A stretch of 64,000 nt of DNA from Podocnemis expansa (GCA_007922195.1 ML682008.1:7476798-7540797); one strand, 5' to 3'. Shown: positions 11,126 to 22,750, numbered from the stretch's first letter. The notes: generated by a model from the sequence alone, not told the origin. Program-made: numbers and translations.

Positions 11126-12360
11126 AAGTTTTCTTGTATATGTAAATTTATAATGTTGTTATGGTACATTGATGCTTGAGTCACCTCCTCCCCAGAAAAG
11201 GGCGAGCTGCCACAGGCAGTCTGGATGTTGCACAATAGACTGTTATGTAACAAAAGGGTTACACAATCCCCGGTCCGTGAATGACAGAGGCCCTTGACAA
11301 GCAGCCAAGAGTTCCAGCCTGCCCAGTGACAGTGTGAGCCGTGCGCATCAGGAGAGAGAGTGGTGCGCAGAGCTTCTAGAACTTTCCACACTGATTCCAA
11401 CGAGAGGCCTTTCATGGCGGGAAAACCCAGGCTGGTGATTGGCTGATTTGGGGAGAATTTAAGGAGAGCTCTGGGAGGAGACAGGGCTCTTGGGCAGGGA
11501 AATTCCTTAGACACAGCGATTGTCTGGGAATTGCAGGGAGTCAAGGGTCCTTGGGTGGAGAAGCTTCTGGAGACAAGTGGTTCCTCAGGAGTTCTCAAGG
11601 ATTAGGGGCCTTCTTTGTTGGAGTTAAGGGTGAAGGAGCTTAACTGGAAAGTGCGTTCCTGTCACCACTAGAGAGTGAGAGCCTCAGGACTCTGGAGTTA
11701 GGGCTGAGCCTCTGGTTCTCAGAATCAGGAGCTCAGAGCAGAACTGGATGTTTCCCTAGGAGGCTGTAAAGAGGACTTCAGGACTCAAGTCCCTGAAGAG
11801 CGGAGGCCTGGCTGGACTGTGTTTTAAATTAATAATAGGCTCTGCATATGGACTTTGAACAGGGGTGAATGGACATTTGAATAAGGATCCCGAGCCACCA
11901 GAGGCTTGAAGTAGACATGTCAAGCTTGGTGAATGGATCAAGACTCCAGAGGATTCCAGGAACCGCGGGATTGTCACAGGAATCATGGCCAACGCCCTCA
12001 GGGGTAAAGACAACTTGGGACAGGTCTCAACCCTGAACAGGCTTGGTAACTGGAGTGGGTTCGCCCGCTCGGTGTGTTGCTGTTTGAAGTTTTGTTTATT
12101 CTTTGCGCTCTATACTTACTTGTTATTAAGTGCTACTCTTATAATTCATGTGGGGGTTGCATTTGTTCCTTGCTTGTTCATGCCTGATTTAGCTGGAAGG
12201 TTCATTTAAATTTGGGTGGAAAACTTACCTGGGAAGTGTATCTGTGTTAAGTGTTTTTATACATTCACTCCCTTATTTTTCCCAATATAGTTTTGTGTCC
12301 TTCCTACCCGTCCGAGTTATTTCTGCTGCAAAGGGTATGAGGTTAATAGACGCCTCAAGA
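11126..12360 (+). mobile_element. Unclassified LTR-like or promoter-like repeat
   Basis: This moderately GC-rich unit differs sharply in composition from its AT-rich surroundings. On the + strand it has a CCAAT-like element (GTGATTGGCTG, about 11434) followed about 15 bases later by a TATA-like GAATTTAAGG. That order resembles a retroelement U3/R promoter. I could not find matched TG...CA termini or a second copy, so the class and limits are uncertain. The 85- and 74-codon frames around 11756-12209 are not recognisable. Confidence 0.3.
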
Positions 12361-14395
12361 CAAAATGACCTAATAGTATGAGCAAAATATTGCTAACAAA
12401 GCCTGCTTTTGAGAAAGAGTTAGTTAGAATTTGTTACATGTTGAGGCTCTGTATTCTGTATGGTAAATTTACGGTATATTCTTCATTAAGACCCTCTTAG
12501 TTTCTGCAATACTTTGGAGCAGTGCACTCCACTGCAGTCTATGAAGCAATATGCCTATTTACTAAAGCTGGACAGAAAATGTTTTATCCCATTCCATGAA
12601 TTTTTGAGATTTTGAAACTGTTTCCCATCCTAAATTGGGATGAAAAATGAAAAGTCTCAAAAATTTTTCTGAACTGAAAATCCAGATTTTGTAGGGATTA
12701 ATCAAAATGTTTTGTTTTTATTTCAACTATTTTTTTTACTATAATTACCATAAATTTATAAATAGAAAGCTAATCCACACCAAAAAACCAGAATTTTTCA
12801 TTTCAACATCAAAACTTTGTTTAGAAATATTTCAGTAGAGAAATATGTTGAAACTGACCCTTTCCTTCCAAAAAGTCCTGGTTTTGATTAACCAGCATTT
12901 TCTAATTTGAAAACAGATAGCAAAAAATTTCCCTGTCACTTCGGCTGTTTACATATGCTAAGGATCTGGCCCATAATAGAGCTTCATGGATGTAAGGCCA
13001 ACCAGAGTATCTAGAATGCAGTCCCCATTGTGGATTTTATTAGTTCTACGCAGTAATTTTATTAGTAGTTTTATTAGTTCCACACAGTAATTACACACTC
13101 TTTAATAAGTTTCTCCTAATTTCCCTTATGGCCAGCCCTTTTGCAGCTTTAATGTGTGACCTGTTGTTCACAAGTCTGCCATCTCTTTGAATAGCTCTGA
13201 GGCTTTCTCTTTTCTATACTCTTTGGAGTTTTGTTCTTCTGTTATGTCACCTCTTTATTTCCTATCTTTCTAATGAAAAGAATCCTCTTATCTTTGTCCT
13301 TTTATCATACCTACATTATGAAAAAAGCCCATTCAACCCATCAAGGCCTGATGACCTACTTAACCAGTGCTGAAATAAATAAACAGATAGATATGGGCTT
13401 CATTCAGGGCCTTTGGGCCTTTTTTTTTTTTCATCCTGGAATACCTTTATGTACTGGGCATGTTTTTACTATTTTGTTTGGGCAAAAACAATGTAATAAA
13501 AACATTCAAAATTGTTATCAACCCTCAGGGTTTGAGAGTGGCTGCTTTTTCATTTTTGTTTTTCTGTTTTAAAACGTTAAAAAACAATAGAAGAATAATA
13601 TAGAACATCAGCCATTTTCTGAAACCTCTCCGAAGTGTGGAGTCCCTCATATCTTCCAGGCAATCCCTTTAAAAAAATGAATACATAAATTATATTTTCA
13701 TTGCTTTGAAATTTAAGGACCCATGACTAGTCCTTCTCTCATTTGCATGTCAAGACAGAGGTGGACAGTGCTGACACAGCAGCAGTGGCTGCAGCTCTGT
13801 CAAACAACAATAATTTCATAGACCAGGAGAGAGGGGAAGGGCAAACTGTGCTTTCCCATTCCAATCTCAAAACAGCTGTAGTGATATGAAGAGAAACCAC
13901 CTGCCTGCATACACATCAAAGAACAGAGATAGCAAGAAGTCAACACGCTCACTTTTCCCATAAAACAGGAACCTGAAAGTATTTGGAAAGGAAAAAATCT
14001 CTCCCCTCCCCACCCCAATTCAGGAATGGCAAGAAGATATTAGTGGAGCCAAGAAGAAGCACCCCCCTTCACCAGCATCTCAGGAAACCAGTCTGGGAAG
14101 CAGGGTGTGAAAATCATCCACCCATCTCTTCACAAAAGCTGATGCAATATGACAGGAAGATTAGCAGGCCAGTAATTGGTCACAGCCTTTAACCCAGCGC
14201 TCCCCTTTTCTTGCTGGCATACAGATCAGGTATTACAATTGAGAGGATGTACAGGGGAAGAATGACACCCCATCTCAGGCCAGTTAGGGTGAGGAGCAGA
14301 CTGACCAAGTCTCCCAGGATACCAGAGAGACTTACATTTTGCAATTGAAAAACTGGATTATTCCTGATTTAATAATCATAAAATCATATTATACA
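12361..14395. other. Unassigned AT-rich DNA with an old decayed repeat
   Basis: The segment 12560-12930 has GAAATTTTT / AAAAATTTC-type inverted motifs suggesting an old inverted-repeat DNA element, but I cannot define ends. The rest, including the 113-codon frame at 13231-13572 (very Phe-rich) and frames near 13800-14192, shows no family signature. Confidence 0.35.
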
Positions 14396-15590
14396 ATCAT
14401 AGAAACTGGAAGGAACCATAAGATGTCATTGAGTCCAGTCCCCTGCACTCGTGGCAAGACCAAGTACTACCTTAAACCATACTTGACAAGTGTTTGTCTA
14501 ACCTGCTCTTAAAAACTCCAGTGATGGAGATTCTAGAACCTCCCTAAGCAATTTATTTCAGTGGTTAATCACCCTGACCATCAGGAATTTTTTTCCTAAT
14601 GTCACTTAAATCTCCCTTGCTGTAATTTAAGTCCATGGCTTCTTGTCCTGTCAATAGCAGTTAAGGAGAAGAATTTTTCTCCCTCCTCTTCACAGGGGCA
14701 TCCCTGGCACCTGGCACACGGGGCCCCTCTTCTTCCGGTCTCCGGCCAGAGATCCGGGGCCCAGCCACCCGCAGCCACAGCTGCCGGTCCTGGCCCTGTC
14801 CCCAGCTGGGGATCTGAGGCCTAGCCACCTGCGGCAGTGGCGGCCGTTTCCAGCCCCTTCAAAGGTCAGGCGACACTGCGGCCATGGCTGCCACTCCTCG
14901 CCCTGTCCCCGGCTGGGGGCATGGCCTGCGGGCAGGGGGCGGGGCCTGGGCCCATGTCCCGGATCATTCCCCAGGGCAGCGATGCCCCTACCTCTTCATA
15001 ACAACCTTTTAAGTACTTGAAAACTATTGTCATATCCCCTCTCAGTCTCTTTTTTTTCACAAACTAAACAAATCCAGCTCTTTCAATCTTGACCACATAA
15101 ATCAAGTGTTCCAGACCTTTAATTGTTGTTGTTGCTCTTCCCTGGACTTTCTCCAATTTGTACACATCTTTCCTGAAATGAGGTGGCCAGAACTGAACAA
15201 AATACTCCAGTTGAGGCCTAATCAGGGTGGAGTAGAGCAGAAGAATTACTTCTTGTGTCTTACAATAATCCTGTTAAAACACCTCAGAATGGTGTTTAGG
15301 GTGGGTTTTTTTGTTTTTTTTTCAGCAATATTACATTGTTAACTCATATTTGGCTTGTGGTCCACTATGAGACCCAGATCCCTTTCCTCAATATTTCTTC
15401 ATGGGCAGTCATTGCCCATTTTGTATGTGCCTCCTCCATCTCCCACCTGAGGTACTGCTGTTGATTGCTATCTCACCATTGACCGAAGAGCTTCTGGATT
15501 GTTCTTTCTTAAGTGAAATACTTTGTACTTGTCTTTACTGAATTTCATTGTATTTACCTCATGACTGCTCACTGTGGCTATCTGTTCCCA
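14396..15590 (-). mobile_element. Older CR1 subfamily copy, 3' fragment, carrying insertions
   Basis: The minus-strand copy ends at 14396 with AATCATAGAAACTGGAAGGA (+ strand) and matches 19204-20215 along its length, for example CCATGGCTTCTTGTCCTGTC and AAGAATTTTTCTCCCTCC. It is interrupted by a hAT at 14693-14990 and by about 66 bases at 15428-15494 that resemble 16302-16370 and are absent from the copy at 19890-19925. No open frame survives. Confidence 0.85.
14693..14990. mobile_element. 298-bp non-autonomous hAT with perfect TSD
   Basis: The ends CAGGGGCATCCCTG and GCGATGCCCCTA form terminal inverted repeats. The flanking octamer CCTCTTCA occurs at 14685-14692 and again at 14991-14998. 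The uninterrupted CR1 copy at 19204-20215 supplies the empty site (CTCCCTCCTCTTCATAACAGCC), so the insertion is confirmed internally. The interior is GC-rich with CCGGGGCC-type motifs and no coding capacity. Confidence 0.9.
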
Positions 15591-15650
15591 TCTAGTAATG
15601 GCTAGGTCAGTTAGAGATTGATGAGTCTGCTACAGTCACATCTAAGAAAG
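15590..15650 (+). repeat. Fragment of tRNA-SINE body
   Basis: This shares the run AGAGATTGATGAGTCTGCTA and preceding bases with 20710-20750, where they lie downstream of a tRNA-like head. It is therefore a partial copy of the same SINE body, without its promoter part. Confidence 0.5.
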
Positions 15651-15653
15651 GGT

Positions 15654-15816
15654 ATGACCTGATCCCATGACTTATGCTTTCCTGCATTTATTTTCCTCCC
15701 ATTCTGTAAGTTCCTCCATCCTGAAAGCATATGATGAAGTGGGATTTTCTCTCTCTAAAGATCATACAAAAAATAATTTTTTTAGACTTTAAGTGCCACA
15801 GGACTCCTTGTTCTTT
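15654..15816 (+). repeat. PLE 3' UTR and tail fragment
   Basis: It begins with the PLE 3' UTR block (TGACCTGATCCCATGACTTA ... TTCCTCCCATTCTGTAAGTT) and continues into the terminal block (GATGAAGTGGGATTTTCTC ... TAAGTGCCACAGGACTCCTTG). The order is the same as in the minus-strand PLE at 9719-9960. It is followed by an interrupted TTTTC-rich run. Confidence 0.85.
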
Positions 15817-15835
15817 TCTTTTCGTTTCGTTTCTT

Positions 15836-15960
15836 TTCTAAGAAAGGGGTGTCTGTTAGCTCAGGTCATAGTGTTAAGACTTTGAGGCCTCATGTTTGAT
15901 CCCTGCTGATGATGGCCAGGAGAGGAAACACATGTGGGTTTTCTGTGCTGGATCTGGCAT
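15836..15960 (+). repeat. tRNA-derived SINE head
   Basis: An A-box-like GTTAGCTCAGG and, about 35 bases later, a B-box-like TGTTTGATCCC have the spacing of an RNA polymerase III promoter derived from a tRNA. A related head occurs at 20516-20600. The body is diverged, and no tRNA cloverleaf can be closed, so it is not a functional tRNA. Confidence 0.55.
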
Positions 15961-16552
15961 TGTGGGCAGAGGGGTTGGTTCCTCCTTTATCTCAAATTAT
16001 CTTGAGCTTCTCTGACTGTCCCTGAATGTGTGGGTAGGGCCTTAGTTCTCTCCTCACCCCATTTTAGAGAGCAAGCCCCAAGTCCTCTCAGTCAGCAAAA
16101 CATGCCACTGATGTTATGAGTCGTGAAGCTTCTCCCTCACTGGCACATGAAGAGAAGGTGACTCTAAAACTGACTTTCCCACCAGTCAGTGGTATGAAAA
16201 CAAAAATGTGCAGACAATGCATGCATCAAGTAACTGTAGCAGTAGCAGACACCTTACTTGCTACAGGTAGAGGGCTTGGAGGAGGAGGCTTTGAAAGACC
16301 TCCTCCATCTCCTACCGGAGGCACTGCTATTGATTGCTACCTCCCTGTTGACCTAGGAGCTTCTGCCCGTCCCCCCGTTTCTGACTCACTCAGCCTGATC
16401 AGCCTGAGGACACATCACCACTGTCAAGATAGGAGGCAAAAGTGGACAGGTGCTGGTGAATGCTACAGGCTGTGGCTACCATAGTTCATTCATCCATTAC
16501 CCTCTATAATCTTGAAGCTTTATTTAAATGTATACTGTACCTGAAAATTAAT

Positions 16553-16632
16553 TAATTTGTTAGTCTTTAAAAGTGCCACAGGACTCCTTGTTTGTTTTGC
16601 TGAACTAGACTAATACAGATACCCTTTGGAAC
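16553..16632 (+). repeat. PLE 3' tail fragment
   Basis: TTTGTTAGTCTTTAAAAGTG and GCCACAGGACTCCTTG are followed by TAGACTAATACAGATACCC, which is the end of the PLE tail as at 4699 and 24535. Confidence 0.85.
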
Positions 16633-17010
16633 ATAAAAACACAGAAAATTTCATAGCTTTATTACAAAGCTTCATTATGTCAGACCACCCTAGCTCCTGA
16701 AATCATTTGCTCTCAGAATGAAGAGAATCAGGTTGACTGTTAAAATGGAGAGCCCAGTTCTCCAAGCACTACAAAACTAAAGAGCAGAAAACTTGTTTCT
16801 ACAGATCAGGATTGGTAAGCATCATCTGTAAACCTTGATGACCTGGGGAATCCTACCACACCACATAATTTAGCATATTTTTCAGTACCTGCTCTTACTA
16901 GATCAAGCATGGGCATCATCTGTTTGCCAAAGCTGGAATGAAGTTCTTCATATCCCTGACCTGTGGAAGAAATTTGAATTTGAGCTTAACTGACCAGCAT
17001 ATATATATAA

Positions 17011-17041
17011 AAAGCCAAGGAGTCTTGTGGCACTTAAAGAC
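17011..17041 (-). repeat. PLE 3' tail fragment, short
   Basis: AAGGAGTCTTGTGGCACTTA is the reverse complement of the PLE terminal block. It directly abuts the F-box pseudogene that starts at about 17041 and may have truncated it. Confidence 0.75.
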
Positions 17042-18046
17042 TAAGCTCACTCACCCTTATCTCATTCGGCAAGTTATCAAAGAGGCATGCTGATCACTTT
17101 CAAGATTGATGGTACTGCTGAGTCTGTAAATACTGCCTGTGACACCTTTCTCAATAGGTGAATTGGTCCATCAAGATATTAGATTTGATTTCATCAACAA
17201 AGCCAAGTTTTGTGAATGTCTCCAAGGCTCATTCTACATTGGCACTGACAATAGATTTTATAAGCTCCAAGGCATTATCATCAATGAAAACTGATAACAC
17301 ACCAGTTGATGATCCATCCATGAAAGGTCTTGTTGCTACCCACAGTTAGTCTAAAACTGCTAAAAATGAGCAGCTGTCCTCATGTGTCATCATCTGGAAT
17401 TCTTTGTGTTGCTAACTGATGTCATGGCCTTTTATGGAATTGACTTTGAATTATTGCATACTAAATGATGAACTGCTGCTGGCTCTTTCAAGTGAGAAAG
17501 ATTTTAACATTGAACATCTTTATATAGATGTTGTAGGTGAAAATCCTGGACAAACTGCATTTCATGGTCTTAAAAAGCAAAGTTTGGAAGCACTTCTTAA
17601 GCACCCCCCTAAAGTCAATATTATGAATGAACTTTTTTTAATATCATGAGGAATTTCATACATTTTTCAGAGCTGAAACTCCTGTTATGCAACATTTGTT
17701 TTAGTCAGTTTAGTAAGCAAAGCCGTGCTAGGTTGAGCTGAAATGAACTGTCCTGCTTGATCAAAATGGTGGTGCATATGAATGGACTGTAGCCATTGCT
17801 GAATGCTGTAAGACCCTAACCCGCAAGGGCCTTAGTGAATGTGAGGTTATCTGCAGAGGTTTGATTATGTTAAAGATGTATGGAGACAGGCTTCCTTTGC
17901 TTTCTATTATGGAGAAAGTATTAATTCCAGATTATGACTACAAACTGGATAAAATTCATTCCAAAGTCTCCAAACACTTTGGAAGAATGTGGCTCCCTTA
18001 TATGATGCTTGCCTGGCAAACTACTAACTACAGAAAATATAAATAT
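17041..18046 (+). pseudogene. FBXL3/FBXL21-family F-box LRR pseudogene
   Basis: Read across three frames, the + strand encodes a degraded copy of the leucine-rich-repeat region and C-terminus of the FBXL3/FBXL21 family, the SCF ubiquitin-ligase receptors for cryptochromes. Recognisable blocks in order are LIRQVIKE (about 17062), [20 protein letters not shown] (about 17305-17340), [20 protein letters not shown] (17458-17515), [10 protein letters not shown], and at the end LSIMEKVLIPD and SKHFGRMW (17897-17990). Frameshifts and stops break it at least at about 17086, 17156, 17345, 17400 and 17648. The F-box and first exons are absent. It could be a 5'-truncated retrocopy or a decayed duplicated terminal exon; continuity alone does not decide. 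I recognise the family with good confidence but cannot separate FBXL3 from FBXL21. Confidence 0.8.
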
Positions 18047-18049
18047 GGT

Positions 18050-19203
18050 CATAAACTGGTTTGGATCAAGGTGGTTTCTATGCAAATAAGGAATTATAAA
18101 AAATGAAGCATCAAAACAATTTAAAATTTTCAATTTCCTAAGTTTAATGAACTGCACAGAGGCAAAAGCAAAGCATTCAAGGGTGGCAATACTAGATTAA
18201 GTTAGAAAATAAAACATAGTTTTCTTAACAATAGGTACTTTGAAAGGATGTCTGTGGGTTATAGGTGTTTCTTCCTCCAATTAAATTAAGCATTTTCATT
18301 TGCCTTCTGTTTAATTAAATTGTTCCATTAAACACAGTTACTACAAGGTTTTCATGTGTTCTGTAATGTTAGTCTCAATAGTGTGGTTAACGGGAATCTG
18401 TTTGCTTGGCAGGTAAATGACTACTGAAACATTCAGGAAAACAGTATTTATTATTTGTGATATTACGTTTTCCAGTTGTTCACTATTTTTTCCTGAATAT
18501 ATAGAACAAATACTTTGCATCATACTAGAAATCTGACACAGAATAGCTAATTAAATATATTTTAATATGCTCATATACATGTCTTTGAATATTGTGGTAA
18601 ATCAAAGGACTTACAATGAAGAAAAAGTTTTTGGTTTTAACATGCACTCTGTAGTTCATTTTTTCTTTATCAGTAAGTTTTTCCAGAAAAAGAAGGTTGT
18701 ATAATTCATTGTTTTCTCTTACTGTGTACCGATGTAACTGTACAAAAAGAGCATAAGACCTTGTTAAAGCTGATGTAACTACTAGTTCATGATATTTCAG
18801 TTCCTGGCTAAACATTGAAGCACTTGGTTAACTCGCTGTATACAGAAAACAGAAGCTTCTTCATTTGTGAGAGAGTAGTAAGTTTTTGTTTGGATGGGTG
18901 GTTTTTTTTTGTTTTTTTTACTTTAAGACCAATTTTCTTTTTTTGGTTTAAAGATGAAATTGTCAGGAATCTGGCTTATGCTTCTTTCACACAGGTCCTG
19001 TTAGGCTGTCTTAGAATGGACACTAGAGTATTCCTTTCCCTGGTACAGGGATAACTATGGATATCTGCCATGCCAGTAAAGGATGTGGTTGGAGTGTACC
19101 ACCTGGCTCCAATCATTTCACTTCCTGCTATAAAATTAAAAGTTTAAAACAACCCAAGGTATTTCCCATGCTGGGAGGCCAAACTGGCCCCCTTGTACCC
19201 TAG
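18050..19203. other. Unassigned AT-rich DNA after the F-box pseudogene
   Basis: It could include a 3' UTR copied with the pseudogene, but I see no poly(A) tract or flanking duplication that would define an end. Frames at 18341-18523, 18525-18815 and 18815-19054 have no recognisable motif. Confidence 0.35.
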
Positions 19204-20215
19204 GAATCATAGAAACTGGAAAGAACTATAAAAGTCATCGAATCCAGACCCCCCACTCAGGGGAGGACCAAATTCCACCTTAAAACATCCCTGACTGGTC
19301 TTCTCTAACCTGCTCTTAAAAACTTCCAGTGATGGAGATTCCATAACCTCCCTAGGCAACTTATTTCAGTGGTTAATCACCCTAACCATTAAGAATTTCT
19401 TCTAATGTCCAACTTAAATTTCCCTTGCTGTAATTTAAGTCCATGGCTTCTTGTCCTGTCATCAGCAGTTAAGAATAAGAATTTTTCTCCCTCCTCTTCA
19501 TAACAGCCTTTTTAGTACTTGAAAACTATCGTCATGTCACCTCTCAGGCTCCTTTTTTTCCAAACTAAACAAACCCAGTTCTTTCAATCTTCCCTCGTAA
19601 GTCAAGTGTTTAATCATTCTTGTTGCTCATCTGTGGACTTTGTCCAATTTCTCTACATCTTTCCTGAAATGAGGCACCCAGAACATGACACAATACTCTA
19701 GCTGAGGCCTAATTAGAATGGAGTGGAGCAGAAGAATTCCTTTTCACGTTTTATTTTCAATATCCTCGTAATACATCCCATAATGATGTTTGGGTTTTTT
19801 TGCAACAGTGTTACACTGTTGAATCATATTTAGCTTGTGATCCTGTGTAAGACCCAGATCCCTTTCCATAGTACTCTTTCCTAGGCATTCATTGTCCATT
19901 TTGTATGTGTGCAATGGATTGTTCTCTGCAAGGTGCAGTACTTTGTATTTGTCTTTATTGAATTTCATTCTATTTACCTCAGACCATTTCACCAGTTTGT
20001 CCAAATCATTTTGAATTGTGATCCTATCCTCCAAAGAACTTGCAACCCCTCCCACCTTTGTATCATCCACAAACTTTGTAAGTGTACTCTTTATGCCATC
20101 ATCTAAATCACTGATGAACATATTTAACAGAACTAGACCCAGAACCAATCCCTGCAGCACCCTGCAGAGAGCCTCTTCTGTATCTTGCAGAACCATACTT
20201 TACCCACTAACTTCT
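19204..20215 (-). mobile_element. Older CR1 subfamily copy, 3' part
   Basis: The minus-strand copy ends at 19204 with GAATCATAGAAACTGGAAAG and is the uninterrupted counterpart of 14396-15590. It extends upstream through the RT active site (see the coding fragment). The 5' truncation lies near 20215, where the sequence changes. Confidence 0.88.
19744..20196 (-). pseudogene. CR1 RT fragment with FVDDT active site
   Basis: A 150-codon open frame covers the RT palm. GLVLGLVLLNMFISDLDDGI corresponds to the [22 protein letters not shown] region of the intact copy, and KFVDDTKVGG to its [10 protein letters not shown]. Both active-site Asp residues are kept, but the conserved PQG turn is lost. The upstream palm Asp is not present because of truncation. 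It is a dead fragment whose frame happens to remain open. Confidence 0.9.
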
Positions 20216-20279
20216 CCTGTACTGTGTGTTGGGGCTGGACCTGTTTTCATTAAGTTAACAAGATTTGCGACCTAAAAAC

Positions 20280-20515
20280 TGTGCTGCCTGAGCAGGGACT
20301 GCAGGAGTGACTTCTTGTTGCACGTCAGCAAAAAGTAATTCATATGCGGAAGGCAATCTTTCTTCTACTTGGAATGGGGTAAAGATTGTTAGTACAAATG
20401 AACTTTTTTCTGATACACTTTGTACACCAAAGTAAATTGTAGTCCATACATATAAAATGCATTTGCAATACCTTACATACCATAGCTGGTCTAGCTACCT
20501 TCTTGTAGCAAGAAA
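20280..20515. other. Unassigned DNA
   Basis: No gene or repeat boundary recognised. Confidence 0.35.
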
Positions 20516-20790
20516 GTGTGTCTTTTTGAACATGTAGTAGAGCTCATGCATTAAGGTCACACGGTACCAGGTTTGATCCCTGCTACCAACAACCCTCCTA
20601 GGAACATCAGCTTTACAAGTGGTGACCCTTCTGAGAAATTCAAATGGAAAGTCTCTGAAGCTTGAGTGAATATATACCCTGTAGCTGTTCAGTGTGCCAC
20701 TCCCAGTCTAGTGGTGGTGAGACCATGCAGAGATTGATGAGTCTGCTACCGCCTTGGCTAAGAGAAATGCGCCTTTTACCTTAGGCAGCA
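20516..20790 (+). repeat. tRNA-derived SINE, diverged
   Basis: A tRNA-like head (AGAGCTCATGCATTAAGGTC ... CCAGGTTTGATCCC, with a good B box) is followed by a body containing AGAGATTGATGAGTCTGCTA, which recurs at 15610. Head plus body gives about 275 bp. The ends are approximate. Confidence 0.5.
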
Positions 20791-22240
20791 GTGTTTCACG
20801 CATTCAGATTAAGTAGTCCCCATGTGTGTGTGTGCACATGTGCAAGGGAGCGGGGTGCCACACCAGATTCTGGGGGATGTTGTTGACCGTTGCTCTGCTT
20901 TTGCCACTAGGTGTATGGGAAGGATGAGTCAGGTGGACTCCGTGGCCAATGGCAGGGTGATGATGTAGATCTGAAGTGTGGGATTGCAGCAATGGAGCTC
21001 AGGCTGAGCAAGATAAAGGCTGGAGTGGTCCAGTGCTGGCTGGCCACTATGTCAGGGAGGGCGTCATGCAGCAGGGAGGGGCAGATGGAGGTTCAGGGGG
21101 CAGGGAAAAGCCCCATTCATCACTGGACACAGTACTGCAATGAGAGGGGCCAGGGATCAGGTGTGGGGGAAGTTCATGCCCCCATTCATCCCCAGGCCTT
21201 GGGCTGGAGTTGAGGGCAGATCAGCAAGGGGATAGTGCATTCTCCTTGCCAAGGACTTAGCACAGCAGTGAGGGGACAGATCCCGTGATTCTGTTCTATT
21301 GCAAACATCCTGCAGAGCATACATCTTGTGTACATGTCCCTTGGTGTAACCATGGCTTTGCCACCTTGAACGCCACCTGTGGCTGAAGCAGGGCCCCACA
21401 ACACCTCTCGTCTCACCATATGTTCTATGAAGCACAAGGAACTGGGTGAGACAAACTGAATGGGGGTATTAATAGGGACAAGGGAAAATTTGTGGGGTGT
21501 TACTGGGTCTGTAGAAGGCAATGGTGGAGATGGAAGTTGCAGTGGGAGTACTGGGGGGAGCAGTGAGGTGTTGGAGCACCTAAATAAGCCAGGATGGCTC
21601 TGTGAAATTAATTTGAATATGGTGGTCAGTATCGTGAGGGGTTCATTTAATCAAGTGAGGTAGTTGTGCTCACAGAGAGAGACAGCAACTCACTGCAATC
21701 AGCTGTGGCTAATTGCTGCTTGTTCATCCTCATTTCCTCCTCTTCAAGAGGAGTGAAAATCCATCTCACTTCTGCTCCCTCTTTCCCCAGGGAATGAAAA
21801 GTTCCCACTGCTTCATCCTTGGTTTCCTGGCTACCCTGTCTTTGCCATTAAATGTGCCATTGAGAGAACAGAAGATTCTCATTAGTGGATTCTTCTTCCT
21901 TCTACCTCCACCACCTGAGCAGGCAGGGCGAGCAGAGTGAATGTCTGAGGCAGGTGAGGTGATTATGTTAACTATGGCACAGAGATCTCATATACTCCAC
22001 AGATTCATATGAATGCATTCACAACTCTCCGAGTGCTAAGCAAATTGGCTGTGAAAAAAAAAAATTCTGAAGTGGTTAGCAATTATGCAATTATACGTGA
22101 CTAAAAAATAAAATCTTTCCTTTCTTTAAAAGAGAAAACTGAGAGCATATGAGTTTAGAGCGAATATTAGTCACATCAGTAAAAATGGATTATTGTTCCA
22201 CAAAATGAAATTAGAGCTGATCAGACAATGGAAACAATAA
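20791..22240. other. Unassigned DNA with a moderately GC-rich section
   Basis: Frames of 60-111 codons cluster at 20911-21663 on both strands. They overlap in antisense and lack motifs, so I do not call them. The change in composition suggests an unrecognised repeat, but I found no ends. Confidence 0.3.
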
Positions 22241-22245
22241 AAAGT

Positions 22246-22345
22246 TGCACCTCTGCTTAACATGCAGCAGGTCCTGGGTTCAATTCCCAGGGGGTTGGAC
22301 TCGATGATCTCATGAGGTCCCTTCCAGCCCTATGATTTGATTGAT
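22246..22345 (+). repeat. SINE with tRNA-like promoter and CR1-like 3' tail
   Basis: CTGCTTAACATGCAGCAGG and the B-box-like GGTTCAATTCC are joined directly to GGTTGGACTCGATGATCTCA and CCTTCCAGCCCTATGATT, which is the CR1 3' end seen at 42830-42870. A tRNA head fused to a LINE tail is a standard SINE design that lets it use CR1 reverse transcriptase. It is followed by a short TGATTGATTG-type terminal repeat. Confidence 0.7.
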
Positions 22346-22750
22346 TGAAGTCATTTTTTGTTCTGAAGGTTTGAAAGATTAATGGTTTTCCACTTCTAGA
22401 ATTTTTTTCACAGAAATTTTTATTAATGTTTTTAGGGTTAGAAAATTTGCATTTTGAAATGTTTTTGTTCTTTGCTTTCCCTTTTTCTCTATCTCTTTCT
22501 TTTTTTATCTCATATTCATCCTTTTTTACCCTCTTCCATTTTGCCTCTGTAAAATGTCAGAGAGGACCAGAGGGGAGAAACAAAGGAGCAGAAAGACAGG
22601 AAAAAACAAAAAAACCTAAAGTGATTAAAAAAATAATCAAATCTCATAAAAAAAATATTGCATCAAATCTGGATGGGGGGGATAGAGGGAATGTAGTTTT
22701 CAACAGCAAGAATTCCAGTTGAAAAATTACAGCTGACTCCACTGGAACTG

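Noticed and set aside
10507..11598. 363-codon frame as a single protein
   Set aside because: Only the part up to about 11125 is PLE reverse transcriptase; the upstream residues come from unrelated LTR-like sequence.
22246..22300. Possible tRNA gene
   Set aside because: B box is good, but no acceptor and anticodon stems can be paired and the sequence runs into a CR1-like tail; it is a SINE.
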